Source: Halopseudomonas salina
GTDB lineage: Bacteria; Pseudomonadota; Gammaproteobacteria; Pseudomonadales; Pseudomonadaceae
Length of the DNA stretch: 64,000 bases
Direction of reading: 5' to 3'
NCBI RefSeq assembly: GCF_008641105.1
Contig: NZ_VTTI01000001.1
Location: forward strand, 83,750 to 147,749
The number at the start of each line of letters is the position of its first letter. Within the stretch, counting starts at the first letter, position 1. Of this stretch, positions 30,921 to 40,512 are shown piece by piece. The translations under genes and the position numbers were made by a program. A model generated the notes under the pieces. The model saw only the letters and a program-made list of their open reading frames with translations. It made no database searches and was not told the origin of the DNA.

Positions 30921-32600
30921 CTACAGGTCGGCCATCGACAATACTCGGCCGGCCTGGGGCAGCAAACCTGCATCATGCCCCAGCAGCAGTGCCGTTCGCC
31001 CGGCAAGCCAGGGTTCCATGCGGGCGATTACACGCTTGCGCGTCGCCGCATCCAGACCGCTGAAGGGCTCGTCCAGAATCACCACTGGCGCCTCCTTGAG
31101 CAGTACCCGGGCCAGAGCCAGTCGTCGCCCCTCCCCGCCCGAGAACTGCTTGCCTGATTCGCCGACCCAGGTGTTGATCCCGGCAGGCAAACCACTGACC
31201 AACTCGGCCAGGTCAACCATCTCCAACACCCGCCAGAGCTGTTCGTCAGTTGCGGCAGGATTGCCCAGTAACAGGTTGGCGGCGATGCTGTCGTGGAGTA
31301 ATTCGGTCTGTTGCGTCAGATAGCCCACTTGCGCCCGCCATTGGGTCAGCGACAGTTGATGCAGCCGGGTGCTGCCCAACTGTATGCCGCCCAGCGGAGT
31401 GCCGCCCACAGTCATCTGGCCGATCTCCGGATCAATCAGACGCGCAGCCAGCGCTGCCAGCGTCGATTTCCCCGAGCCTGAGGGTCCGATCAAAGCCAAT
31501 CGCTCTCCATGATGAAGAGTCAGATTGACGTTTTGCAAACCTGCGTACGGCACGCACACATCCTGCCATTGCAGGGTCAGATCAGTCGGTACTTCGGCGG
31601 GTTTTTCCGGGTCCACCAGAGCCGTACTCATTGCCGTCTGCTGGTTCAACCGTCTGGCCGCTGCCCGGGTGCTACCATATTGGGCAAAGGCCGCGGGCAG
31701 ACCGGCAAATCCTTCGCTCAATGCCATCAGCGCCAGCGGGATCATCACCGCCACCGGGCCGGACAACAGCCCTTCGGAATACGCCTGGATGGCGCCGAAC
31801 AGACCAACCACCACGGCGCCCATGACACCCAGAGTTGCCAGTGCCTGACCCAGCGCAATACGACCCTGGAGCGCCAGTTGATCGTCGAGCATCTGCTGGC
31901 TGCGTTGGAGCAGGTGCCGGCGGTGCAGCTCCAGGGTGCCCGCCGCTGTCAGCTCAGCCATACCCTGTAACTGCTCAACGGCCTGCACCCGCAATCCGTC
32001 CAGTTGCTCTACCCGCCGCGCGCTGTAGTGCAAGCCAATTCGCGCCATCCCCAACGTCAGAATCAACAACACAGCAAGCAGCACTACTCCGATCAACAAC
32101 GCCAGGGAAAGATGAAAAACCGCGATCAGAGCGCTTACCAGCACAACGCCCAGCAGGGCCACCAGGGGCGGTGCCAGCAGACGCAGATAAAGCGTATCGA
32201 GAGTGTCGATGTCAGCCGTCAGACGGTTGAGCCACTGCGCTGCCCGCAGCCGGCTTAACGTAGCACCGTCCAATACCGCCAGTGCGGCAAAGTGCCGGCC
32301 GCGCAGATCCGCAAGCAGGCTCAGCACCGTGTTGTGATTGAAAACCCGCTCAGAGTACCGCGCCACCGTGCGCGTCAGGGCAAAAAAGCGGATGCCGCCA
32401 CCCGGCATGTATACATCAAACATCACCCGCTGCCCGGCGGCCCACAATAAAGCCGTCACGCCGGTGGCGGTGATAAACCAACCCGAAAGCGCCAGCAGAC
32501 CCACCGCACTGAACAACGTCAGCGCCAACAACAGCGCACCCACCCAGAGGCGGCCACGACGCTGCATGATCATCTGCAACCAGGGGCTGAGGTCAGACAT
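30921..32600 (-). CDS. cydC: Heterodimeric ABC exporter subunit CydC
   Basis: CydDC exports glutathione/cysteine, or reductant or heme by other views, to the periplasm and is needed for cytochrome bd assembly. The 559-aa product has an ABC transmembrane domain (about 1-310) and an ATPase domain: Walker A GPSGSGKST, signature FSGGEGRRLALAR, Walker B APVVILDEPFSG. It overlaps cydD by 8 bp and ends the cio-cyd operon. The carboxylase gene converges on it across 24 bp. Confidence 0.92.
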   Translation of the reverse strand: MSDLSPWLQMIMQRRGRLWVGALLLALTLFSAVGLLALSGWFITATGVTALLWAAGQRVMFDVYMPGGGIRFFALTRTVARYSERVFNHNTVLSLLADLRGRHFAALAVLDGATLSRLRAAQWLNRLTADIDTLDTLYLRLLAPPLVALLGVVLVSALIAVFHLSLALLIGVVLLAVLLILTLGMARIGLHYSARRVEQLDGLRVQAVEQLQGMAELTAAGTLELHRRHLLQRSQQMLDDQLALQGRIALGQALATLGVMGAVVVGLFGAIQAYSEGLLSGPVAVMIPLALMALSEGFAGLPAAFAQYGSTRAAARRLNQQTAMSTALVDPEKPAEVPTDLTLQWQDVCVPYAGLQNVNLTLHHGERLALIGPSGSGKSTLAALAARLIDPEIGQMTVGGTPLGGIQLGSTRLHQLSLTQWRAQVGYLTQQTELLHDSIAANLLLGNPAATDEQLWRVLEMVDLAELVSGLPAGINTWVGESGKQFSGGEGRRLALARVLLKEAPVVILDEPFSGLDAATRKRVIARMEPWLAGRTALLLGHDAGLLPQAGRVLSMADL

Positions 32601-34278
32601 CGACGAGTCTCCCCCGGGCGATCTCGATACGCCGCTCCGCCAGCGCCATCAGGGCTGGATGATGGGTAGCAATGATCAGGGTTTTTCCACTGCCTGCCAG
32701 CGCGCGCAGGGCTGCTATTACCTCGGCTTCGCTCTGTTCGTCGAGGCTGGCCGTCGGTTCGTCCAGCAACACCAGCTGCGCATCCGACAGCCATACGCGC
32801 GCCAGCGCCAGGCGCTGTGCCTGGCCACCGGACAATCCGCGACCACCTTCCCCCAGGTGCGTGTGTAAACCCTCTGGCTGGGCGGCCAGAACCGAGCCCA
32901 GGCCGACAGCCTCAACAGCGTGCAGCATGGCATGCTCATCGGCGTCAGGCGCAGTAAGACGTAGATTGTCGGCCCAGGTCCCCTGGATCAGAAAAGGCCG
33001 CTGCCCAAGCCACGCAACAGGTTGCCGACCGGGCAATAGACCGAACAGGCTGATGCTGCCGGCGTCGGGTTGCACAAAGCCGGCCATGCAATGCAGAAGA
33101 CTGGACTTACCGGACCCCGACGGCCCCACCAGCGCAACAACCTGGCCACGGGTGAGCGTCAAGGTGATGTCGTTGAGCACCCGGCCCCGCTCAGGATAAG
33201 CCAGTGAGAGGTTCTGCAAAGATATGCTGTTGTCATCCGCACCGCGGCTGAGGCTGTCAGCCTGATCGAGGTCTGCCGATTCGAGCTGCAACGCGCCCAG
33301 GCTGTCTGCTGCCCCGAGTGCCGCAGCGCGATCGTGATAGGACTGCGCCAGGCTGCGCAGGGGCTGGAAGAACTCCGGCGCAAGCAGCAGGATGAACAGG
33401 CCGGAAAACAATGTCAGTTGGGCCGCAGGACCGTACTGGATATACCCCAGCAGGCCAAAGCCGATGTACATCGCCGCCACGGCGATGGCCACCGAGGCGA
33501 AGAACTCCAATACGGCCGAAGACAGAAAGGCAATGCGCAATGTTCGCATGGTTACCGCACGATAGCGTTCGGCTGCGGCCTCTACCGACAGCGTAGCCGC
33601 CCCCACCTGACCAAACAATTGCAGGCTGGTGAGGCTGCGCACCCGATCAAGAAAATGCCCGGCCAGACGGCCTGCTTCGAGCACGTGTTGCTGACTGACC
33701 CTCTCCGCGCTCATGCCCACCAGCGCCATGAACAGCGGAATCAACGGCGCGGCAAACAGCAGGAAGAGTGCCGCCAGCCAGTCAAGCCAGAACACCACCA
33801 GCAGAATCGACAGGGGGGACAACAAGGCAAGCCACTGTTGTGGCAGGTATCGGGCGTAATAACCGTCCAAGGCCTCGACCTGCTCAACCCATTGATTGGT
33901 CAGAGTCGCACTGGAGCGGTCAGCAAGACGCACGGGGCCCAGCAGGGCCCAATGGTTAGCCAGTTGGCAGCGCACCTGCTGACGTACCTGCGCGCTCGCA
34001 TGCTGGGCGCAACGCTCCTGGGCATATTGCATCAAGACGCGGAAAACGATAGCCAGAACCAGGCCCACAGCCGGCCAGAACAACGCCACAGGGGGTACAT
34101 CTGCAATCAGTAATGCATGCACTAACCAGGCAATCAGCCCCATCTGCACAACGATAGTCAGCGTGTGTAAAACACCCAACACCACCGCTGCGCGCAGCCA
34201 GGGCCTGATCGGCAGACCCTGTTGCCGCAACCAGTCACGGCTGCGGCGCCCCGACTCAGTGATAGCCTTCACCGACAC
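32593..34278 (-). CDS. cydD: Heterodimeric ABC exporter subunit CydD
   Basis: This partner of CydC is a 561-aa half-transporter with five to six transmembrane helices (about 25-310) and an ATPase domain with Walker A GPSGSGKSS, signature LSGGQAQRLALAR and Walker B LVLLDEPTAS. It overlaps cydB by 23 bp. The frame opens at GTG 34278. GTG 34272 has a better-spaced AAGG and may be the true start. Confidence 0.92.
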   Translation of the reverse strand: MSVKAITESGRRSRDWLRQQGLPIRPWLRAAVVLGVLHTLTIVVQMGLIAWLVHALLIADVPPVALFWPAVGLVLAIVFRVLMQYAQERCAQHASAQVRQQVRCQLANHWALLGPVRLADRSSATLTNQWVEQVEALDGYYARYLPQQWLALLSPLSILLVVFWLDWLAALFLLFAAPLIPLFMALVGMSAERVSQQHVLEAGRLAGHFLDRVRSLTSLQLFGQVGAATLSVEAAAERYRAVTMRTLRIAFLSSAVLEFFASVAIAVAAMYIGFGLLGYIQYGPAAQLTLFSGLFILLLAPEFFQPLRSLAQSYHDRAAALGAADSLGALQLESADLDQADSLSRGADDNSISLQNLSLAYPERGRVLNDITLTLTRGQVVALVGPSGSGKSSLLHCMAGFVQPDAGSISLFGLLPGRQPVAWLGQRPFLIQGTWADNLRLTAPDADEHAMLHAVEAVGLGSVLAAQPEGLHTHLGEGGRGLSGGQAQRLALARVWLSDAQLVLLDEPTASLDEQSEAEVIAALRALAGSGKTLIIATHHPALMALAERRIEIARGRLVDV

Positions 34279-35263
34279 GGACCTTGCCGCGGAATACCCA
34301 GTAGGTCCAGGCTGTGTAGGCCAGGATGATCGGAATCACAAACAGCATGCCGAGTAGCAGGAACAACTGTGATTCCGGCGCGGACGCCGCATCCCATAGG
34401 GTGAAGTTCGGCGGAATCACATAGGGCCAACGGGTCCAGAGCAAACCGAAATAGGTCGACGCAAACATCGCCATGGTGGCAATAAACGGGATCGCCTCCT
34501 TGCGCTTTCTCAGGCTACGCCAGATCTGGAAGGCGAAGAACGTTGCCAGCACCGGGAAGATCCATATCCAGCGAATCTCGGCGAACCAACGCTCGAAGGC
34601 CGCAGGATCGACCGAGGGAGTCCAGATGCTGATGATCGCAAATACCGCCAGCACCGCACCCAGCAACCAGGGCGCCAGACCGTAGGCCCACTCCTGAATG
34701 TACCCTTCCGTTTTCATGATCAACCAGGTGCAACCCAGCAAAGCATAGCCAGCCATCAACCCAAGCCCGGTAGTCACGGTGAAGGGCGTCAGCCAGTCGA
34801 ACGCGCCGCCCGCATAGGCAAGACCCTCTGTTTCATAACCCTGAATGTAGGAACCCACTACCACGCCCTGGGCAAAGGCTGCGAGAAAGGAGCCACCGGC
34901 AAACGCCCAGTTCCAGAGGTAGCGTGAGCTCTTGGCCTTGAAGCGAAACTCGAAGGCTACACCGCGGAAAATCAGACCCGCGAGCATCAGAAAGACACCG
35001 ATATAAAGCGCCGGCAACAGGATCGAGTAGACCAGCGGGAAGGCACCCAGCAAGCCAGCACCACCGAGCACCAGCCAGGTTTCGTTACCGTCCCAGACTG
35101 GCGCTACCGAATTCATCATCACATCGCGGGCATCCTCGTCCGGGGCGAACGGGAACAGCATTCCTACGCCCAGATCGAAGCCGTCCATCAGCACGTACAT
35201 GATCACAGCGAAGGCGATGATCATTGCCCAGATCATTGATAAATCGAAGATTTCCATATCCAT
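34256..35263 (-). CDS. cioB: Cytochrome bd-type ubiquinol oxidase subunit II (CioB-like)
   Basis: This 335-aa integral membrane subunit pairs with CioA to reduce oxygen to water with ubiquinol. It begins with IWAMIIAFAVIMYVLMDGFDLG, and GNETWLVLGG and the late TAWTYWVFRGKV are typical of CydB. At 335 residues it fits the CioB group rather than E. coli CydB. It starts 2 bp after cioA stops. A second in-frame ATG lies two codons on. Confidence 0.92.
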   Translation of the reverse strand: MDMEIFDLSMIWAMIIAFAVIMYVLMDGFDLGVGMLFPFAPDEDARDVMMNSVAPVWDGNETWLVLGGAGLLGAFPLVYSILLPALYIGVFLMLAGLIFRGVAFEFRFKAKSSRYLWNWAFAGGSFLAAFAQGVVVGSYIQGYETEGLAYAGGAFDWLTPFTVTTGLGLMAGYALLGCTWLIMKTEGYIQEWAYGLAPWLLGAVLAVFAIISIWTPSVDPAAFERWFAEIRWIWIFPVLATFFAFQIWRSLRKRKEAIPFIATMAMFASTYFGLLWTRWPYVIPPNFTLWDAASAPESQLFLLLGMLFVIPIILAYTAWTYWVFRGKVRVGEGYH

Positions 35264-35265
35264 GC

Positions 35266-36666
35266 TCAGGCCCCCTTCTGTTCAAATGAGACGTCGCTGC
35301 CCGAAAGCGGACGTGCCGGACGATGCACCTCATCGGCGTCATCGGCGTGCCTGTTGATCTCCAGACCGTCCTGCAATACGCGCATCAGGTAATACAGCCC
35401 GGCACTGAAAATCATGGCGTAAACGAGGATGTAGCCAAGCAGGGTAAACAGCGCCATGGGACCGGTCAGGGAGGGTGTCACCCCCTCGGCATGGGTCACC
35501 AGACCGTAGACGAGCCAGGGCGCGCGGCCCACTTCCGTTACCACCCAACCAGCCAGCACCGCCACGAACGGCGTCACACTCATCAGACGCAGGGCCTGCA
35601 GAAACCACGGCGTTTGCCAGTAGCGCTGTTTACGGCGCAGAAGCAAGCCAGTCACGCCCACCGCGATCATCAGCAGGCCCAGGCCGACCATGATCCGGAA
35701 CGACCAGAAGACAATGGCCACTGGTGGCTGCTCCACTGCCGGCACCTCGTTCAGACCAGGCACTTCGCCCTCCCAGTCATGGGTAAGAATATAACTGCCC
35801 AGTTTGGGAATACCGATTTCAAAGCGGTTGCTCTGGGTTTCCTGATCCGGCCAGGCGAACAACAGCAAGGGCATACCCTTGGTCGTTTCCCAGTTGCCTT
35901 CCATGGCCGCCACCTTGGTCGGCTGGTGCTCCAGCGTATTGAGGCCATGGAAATCACCGACAACTGCCTGGGTTGGGGCGATGATCAGTATCAGCCACAG
36001 GCACATGGAAAGCGCCTTGCGGTTTACCTCCACCTCGCGCCCGCGCAGCAGGTACCAGGCGCTGACACCCGCTACAACAAAGGCACCGGTGAGGAAGGAC
36101 GCCAGGCCCATGTGCATGAACCGGTACGGGAAGGACGGATTGAAAATCGCCTCCGTCCAGGATGTAACGAAAAACACCCCTTCACGCAGTTCTACACCAG
36201 CCGGCGTGTGCATCCAGCTGTTGGCAGCGAGAATCCAGAAGGAAGAGATGAAGGTACCCAGAGCCACCATACAGGCAGCAAACAGGTGCACCCCTTTGGG
36301 CACGCGGTTGCGGCCAAACAGCAATACCCCGAGGAACGCCGCCTCCAGAAAGAAGGCAGTGATTACCTCGTAGCTGAGCACAGGGCCGAGGAAGTTGGCC
36401 GCCGCATAGGAATAGTTACTCCAGTTGGTACCGAACTGGAAGGACATGACAATACCCGACACCACGCCCATGCCGAATACTACGGCGAAGACCTGCACCC
36501 AGAACGCGGAGAGACGCTCCCATACCGGATTGCCGGTCTTGAAAAAGAGTATTTCCAGGAAGGCGATAAAGGAGGCCAGACCGATAGTAAATACCGGAAA
36601 GATAGCGTGAAAAGACACCACAAACGCAAACTGGATGCGCGACAGCAGGAGGGGATCGAGCTCCAT
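35266..36666 (-). CDS. cioA: Cytochrome bd-type ubiquinol oxidase subunit I (CioA-like, short Q-loop)
   Basis: This 466-aa subunit carries hemes b558, b595 and d. The heme ligand His is in VVSFHAIFPVF, a second in RFMHMGLASF, and the GRxPW-type motif reads GWVVTEVGRAPW. The quinol loop contains HQPTKVAAMEGNW and is short, as in cyanide-insensitive oxidases, against the roughly 522-aa long-loop E. coli CydA. ATG 36666 lies 8 bp after AAGGAG. The GTG at 36672 is too close to it. First gene of a four-gene operon with an Anr box upstream. Confidence 0.93.
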   Translation of the reverse strand: MELDPLLLSRIQFAFVVSFHAIFPVFTIGLASFIAFLEILFFKTGNPVWERLSAFWVQVFAVVFGMGVVSGIVMSFQFGTNWSNYSYAAANFLGPVLSYEVITAFFLEAAFLGVLLFGRNRVPKGVHLFAACMVALGTFISSFWILAANSWMHTPAGVELREGVFFVTSWTEAIFNPSFPYRFMHMGLASFLTGAFVVAGVSAWYLLRGREVEVNRKALSMCLWLILIIAPTQAVVGDFHGLNTLEHQPTKVAAMEGNWETTKGMPLLLFAWPDQETQSNRFEIGIPKLGSYILTHDWEGEVPGLNEVPAVEQPPVAIVFWSFRIMVGLGLLMIAVGVTGLLLRRKQRYWQTPWFLQALRLMSVTPFVAVLAGWVVTEVGRAPWLVYGLVTHAEGVTPSLTGPMALFTLLGYILVYAMIFSAGLYYLMRVLQDGLEINRHADDADEVHRPARPLSGSDVSFEQKGA

Positions 36667-36788
36667 GAGCACAGCTCCTTATGGAAATGGATGGCACCGA
36701 CGGCCCGGCTCAGTCAGCATAGCAACCGAAACGAATCGTGGCTGTGACTGCAGCAGGGTCCTGAATGTTCCTGAATTAAGTGTGCTCC

Positions 36789-36802
36789 TTGATTCAGATC
36801 AA
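36789..36802 (-). promoter_or_regulatory. Anr/FNR box TTGAT-N4-ATCAA
   Basis: This is a perfect FNR-type dyad, 122 bp upstream of the cioA ATG and just after the lrgB-like gene. It implies control of the oxidase operon by the oxygen sensor Anr, either activation or repression depending on the unmapped start point. Confidence 0.8.
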
Positions 36803-36833
36803 GGACAGGTGGTGAATTGCCGCAGCATTACGC

Positions 36834-37559
36834 CTAAGCCAATGCAAGCCAGAGAGTCACGCCCAGGGGCAACAGCAGCGCAGTGGCGGCGCCGAGCAGA
36901 CTCATCGCCAGGGCCGAAAACGCCCCCTGTTCCTCGCCCTCTTCGATCGCGCGGGAGGTGCCGACCGCGTGGGCGGTCATGCCCATGGCCATGCCCCAGG
37001 CGGCGGGCTCGGTGATCTTGCATTTGCGCAACAGCCAGGGACCGAACAGAGGCCCGAGCACCCCGGTGAACATCACAAATACCGCCGCCAGCTCGGGAAT
37101 ACCGCCAATCTGTTCGGCCACCAGCATGGCTATCGGTGAGGTGACAGACTTGGGCGCCAGCGTCATCAACATCATCAGGTCAGCACCCAGCGCCCAGGCA
37201 ATCAACAGGGTAATGACAGTGGCAAACAATCCGCCGAGCAGGATCGTCAGCACCACCGGCCAGAAATACAGCCGGATCCGTCGCAAATTCAGATACAGCG
37301 GAACCGCCAGCGCTACGGTCGCGGGGCCGAGCAGAATCACCAGCGGCCAGACTGCTTCGCGGTAAACCGCATATTCAAAACCCAGCAGCGACAGCAATAC
37401 AACCAGAATAGCGACCGACACCAATACCGGATGAAAGACCGCCATACGCGTGCGCTCGTATAGAGCTAATCCAAGCTGGTAGGCCCCCAGCGTCAGTCCC
37501 AGGAGGAACAACGGATGCCCGGCAACCGCCTGCCAGGCCCCATGCAAGTTGCCGATCAT
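36834..37559 (-). CDS. LrgB/CidB-family membrane protein
   Basis: This 241-aa protein with many membrane helices starts MIGNLHGAWQAV at 37559 and overlaps the lrgA-like gene by 4 bp (ATGA). The motif APKSVTSPIAMLVAEQIGG is characteristic of LrgB/YohK. With its LrgA partner it is linked to murein hydrolase export, overflow metabolism or glycolate/pyruvate transport in various bacteria. The role here is not settled. The upstream in-frame extension to 37616 lies inside lrgA and is rejected. Confidence 0.9.
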   Translation of the reverse strand: MIGNLHGAWQAVAGHPLFLLGLTLGAYQLGLALYERTRMAVFHPVLVSVAILVVLLSLLGFEYAVYREAVWPLVILLGPATVALAVPLYLNLRRIRLYFWPVVLTILLGGLFATVITLLIAWALGADLMMLMTLAPKSVTSPIAMLVAEQIGGIPELAAVFVMFTGVLGPLFGPWLLRKCKITEPAAWGMAMGMTAHAVGTSRAIEEGEEQGAFSALAMSLLGAATALLLPLGVTLWLALA

Positions 37560-37918
37560 CGTCCGCTCTCCGCGTTGCGTTGGCGCCTGATCAGTTTCTG
37601 CATCAGCCAGCCACACAGGGGTAGAGTGAGCACGAAAGACAACAGCAGGGCGATCATGATCGCTGTGGCGTCGGCGGCAATTTCCCTGCCGTAGGCCATC
37701 ACCCCGACGGCCGGAGGTACGAGAATCAGGGGCAGATACTTGAGCAGTCCGGAGGCTGCCATATCCAGCGACTCGCCTGTTTCACCGCGCAGACAGAGAA
37801 AAAGCACCAGCAGCACCATGCCGATGATCGGCCCAGGCAGGAATGGCAACAGCAAAACGCTGAGGCCGCTACCAAGCAACTGAAAGACAATCAGCCAGGT
37901 CAGTCCGCGCAGTAACAT
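37556..37918 (-). CDS. LrgA/CidA-family holin-like membrane protein
   Basis: A 120-aa protein with four predicted membrane helices. FLPGPIIGMVLLVLFL is the family's core motif. It forms a two-gene unit with the lrgB-like gene. ATG 37918 is chosen over the in-frame TTG at 37924. No regulator lies beside it. Confidence 0.88.
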   Translation of the reverse strand: MLLRGLTWLIVFQLLGSGLSVLLLPFLPGPIIGMVLLVLFLCLRGETGESLDMAASGLLKYLPLILVPPAVGVMAYGREIAADATAIMIALLLSFVLTLPLCGWLMQKLIRRQRNAESGR

Positions 37919-38006
37919 GATCAAAGCCTCGAGTGGCCAGTGGAAGAAGTGCGAAGATTAATGGCTGGTCGCGGGTCTGACCACCCCTACCATGGTCCGC
38001 AAACGC

Positions 38007-38032
38007 AAAGACCGGTCAAATGACCGGTCTTT
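38007..38032. terminator. 12-bp perfect hairpin after the acyl-CoA dehydrogenase pair
   Basis: AAAGACCGGTCA and TGACCGGTCTTT flank a 2-nt loop, 29 bp after the stop of the reverse-strand dehydrogenase gene. The A/T ends give a short U run in either direction, so it probably stops transcription from 40.4-38 kb before lrgAB. Confidence 0.7.
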
Positions 38033-38060
38033 GGGTGATGCAGTGACAGTCTGACTGTGA

Positions 38061-39203
38061 TCAGTAACCGCGGAGGCTGGCAAAGCGATCAGCATGGTAA
38101 CGATAATCGCCGAACAGGGCCTGCACCGGCCGCGCCCGCTTCATGAACAGGCCCACATCGAACTCGTCGGTCATGCCCATGCCGCCGTGCAACTGCACCG
38201 CTTCATTGGTTGCCAGCTCGGCCACTTCACAACTCTTGGCCTTGGCCAAGCTAACCAGAACCGATGCCTCTGGATCCTGCTCGTCCAGCGCGACCAGCGC
38301 CTTGAGGACCACCGACTTGACCAGTTCGAGCTCGCTGAACAGGTGCGCACATCGATGTTGCAAAGCCTGGAAGGAACCCAGTGTCACACCGAACTGCTTA
38401 CGCTCCTGCAGGTATTTCACCGTGACCTCGAAGGACTGCAGGGAGATGCCGAGCAGCTCTGCCGCCAACTGGGCATTGGCAATATCAAGCGTTTTCTCGA
38501 GCGTCGCGAACCCCTGATCAATGTCGCCCAGCAGCGCGTCGGCATTCACCTGCGCATTGTCGAAACGCACGATCGCCGCATTCCGACTGTCGACCATGAT
38601 GGTCCGCTCAACGCTGACGCCGGCGGTATCGCGATCGACCAGCAACAGACTGATACCTTCGTGATCATTCAGCTCACCACTGGTGCGTACTGAAACGATC
38701 AGCTTGTCGGCAACGTGACCATCGATGACGAAAGACTTCTGGCCATCAATCACGAACATGTCGCCCTGACGGCGGGCGGTGGTGGCAACCCGACTTGGCG
38801 CATGTCGCGGGGTCTCGTCCACCGCCAATGCTGTGAGCAGGCGGCCCTCGGCGATAGCCGGCAACAGATCCTGCTTCTGCGCTTTCGACCCGGCCAGTTG
38901 CAGCACCGACACGCCAAGCACGCCGGTCGACAGCAGCGGTGAGGCGCTCAGATTACGACCTGCATATTCAAATACCTGACCCATACCCACGTTGCCAAAG
39001 GCCGACCCCCCAAACTCTTCATCGACCAGTGTGCCGACGAAGCCCATCTCTACCATGCCCTTCCACAAATCGGTGGAAAAGCCTGTTTCGTCACGCTCGT
39101 CGCGCAGCTTGCGCAACTGGCTGATCGGAGCGTTCTCGCTCAGGAAGCCCTGTGCGGCGTCCCGGAGCATTTGCTGTTCTTCATTGAGTACCAAAGCTGC
39201 CAT
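38061..39203 (-). CDS. Acyl-CoA dehydrogenase-like subunit lacking the catalytic glutamate
   Basis: This 380-aa protein has the acyl-CoA dehydrogenase fold: helical N-terminus, middle beta domain and C-terminal helices with VQLHGGMGMTDEFDVG. Where active homologues read EG-T-S/A-x-I-Q it reads ALFGDYRYHADR, so the usual catalytic Glu is missing. Heteromeric dehydrogenases of the FadE28/FadE29 type have one such subunit. It follows a full-length paralogue by 21 bp, so the two probably form one enzyme. Confidence 0.86.
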   Translation of the reverse strand: MAALVLNEEQQMLRDAAQGFLSENAPISQLRKLRDERDETGFSTDLWKGMVEMGFVGTLVDEEFGGSAFGNVGMGQVFEYAGRNLSASPLLSTGVLGVSVLQLAGSKAQKQDLLPAIAEGRLLTALAVDETPRHAPSRVATTARRQGDMFVIDGQKSFVIDGHVADKLIVSVRTSGELNDHEGISLLLVDRDTAGVSVERTIMVDSRNAAIVRFDNAQVNADALLGDIDQGFATLEKTLDIANAQLAAELLGISLQSFEVTVKYLQERKQFGVTLGSFQALQHRCAHLFSELELVKSVVLKALVALDEQDPEASVLVSLAKAKSCEVAELATNEAVQLHGGMGMTDEFDVGLFMKRARPVQALFGDYRYHADRFASLRGY

Positions 39204-39224
39204 GAATGCTGTCCTCGATTCGTT

Positions 39225-40403
39225 CTACTGGAGCCCGAGAATATTGCGGGCGATCACGTTGAGCTGGATTTCCGAGGTGCCGCCCTCGATCGAGTTACCC
39301 TTGGAACGCAACCAGGTGCGTGGTGTTGCACCCTCATTCCAGGCCTCACCCTCCCAGACCATTGCGTCGCTGCCGCGCAGCGCTACCAGCAATTCCTGAC
39401 GGCGCTTGTTCACTTCGGTACCGTAATACTTGAGCATCGCCGATGTGTTGCCCACGCCCTGGCCCGCCTTGACTTCATCAAGCACGCGCTCGGCAGTCAG
39501 TTCGAACGCCTTGGCATCGAGTTCCCAGCGGGTAATATCGCTGCGCAGGTAACCGTCAGCCAGCTTGCCGTTTTCCAGACCCAGAGCTTCGACTGCGAAC
39601 TCCGGAACGGTTTTCTGCCCTGCGGCAGTGCGACCCATACCGCCGATCATCTCGCGCTCGTGGGTCAGCAGATACTTGGCAATGGTCCAGCCAGCGTTGA
39701 CCTCACCGACAACCTGATCCTTATCGACCCGTACGTCGTCCAGGAAGGTCTCACAGAACGGTGAGCTGCCCGAGATCAGCTTGATCGGCCGTGTGCTTAC
39801 ACCGGGAGTGGTCATATCGAACAGCACCAGGCTGATGCCCATCTGCTTCTTGGCGTCAGGGTTGGTGCGCACCAGACAGAACATCCAGTCGGCCTTGTCG
39901 GCGTAGGAGGTCCAGATCTTCTGACCGTTGACGATGAAGTGATCGCCCATATCCTCGGCTTTGGTCTGCAGGCCAGCCAGGTCAGAGCCTGCCCCGGGCT
40001 CGCTATAACCCTGACACCAGCGAATCTCACCACGCACCATTTTCGGCAGATGCTGGCGCTTGAGCTCTTCGGAACCGAACTTGAGAATCGCCGGGCCAAT
40101 CATCCACACACCGAAACTGGACAGCGCCGGGCGCGCCTGAATGCGCGACAGCTCCTCACGCAGAACCTTGTGCTCCTCACGGCTCAGCCCACCACCGCCG
40201 TATTCCTTTGGCCAGTCGGGCGCTGTCCAGCCCTTGTCGGCCATGCGCTCGAGCCACTGGCGCTGCTCTTCACTCTTGAATTTGAAGTCACGGCCACCCC
40301 AGCACTGATCATTGTCAGCGGAAAAGGGCGTGCGCATGCTCTTGGGGCAGTTCTCTTCAAGCCAGGTACGAGCTTCCTGACGGAATGCGTCCAGATCGGT
40401 CAC
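39225..40403 (-). CDS. Acyl-CoA dehydrogenase subunit (catalytic)
   Basis: This 392-aa FAD enzyme retains SIEGGTSEIQLNVIAR near its C-terminus, with the Glu expected to act as base. WCQGYSEPGAGSDLAG is the first family signature. GTG 40403 has GAGGAGACC upstream. It is first in a two-gene operon and divergent from a Baeyer-Villiger monooxygenase. The CoA ester it oxidises is unknown; related pairs act on branched or ring-bearing acyl-CoAs. Confidence 0.88.
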   Translation of the reverse strand: MTDLDAFRQEARTWLEENCPKSMRTPFSADNDQCWGGRDFKFKSEEQRQWLERMADKGWTAPDWPKEYGGGGLSREEHKVLREELSRIQARPALSSFGVWMIGPAILKFGSEELKRQHLPKMVRGEIRWCQGYSEPGAGSDLAGLQTKAEDMGDHFIVNGQKIWTSYADKADWMFCLVRTNPDAKKQMGISLVLFDMTTPGVSTRPIKLISGSSPFCETFLDDVRVDKDQVVGEVNAGWTIAKYLLTHEREMIGGMGRTAAGQKTVPEFAVEALGLENGKLADGYLRSDITRWELDAKAFELTAERVLDEVKAGQGVGNTSAMLKYYGTEVNKRRQELLVALRGSDAMVWEGEAWNEGATPRTWLRSKGNSIEGGTSEIQLNVIARNILGLQ

Positions 40404-40512
40404 GGGATGGTCTCCTCAATGAATCGACAGCGTGTATCGGTGAATGTGTAATCAGGCAGCATAAGATACTCTCCGGGTGCCTCCAACACCCGTGCCTTGA
40501 TCGCAGGAATAA

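Noticed and set aside
35323..36747. 474-codon forward ORF opposite cioA
   Set aside because: It is antisense to a clear oxidase subunit, its product is rich in Gln/His/Arg as expected for a shadow frame, and no domain is seen. Similar shadows lie opposite gltB and the Mrp genes (for example 50307-51560).
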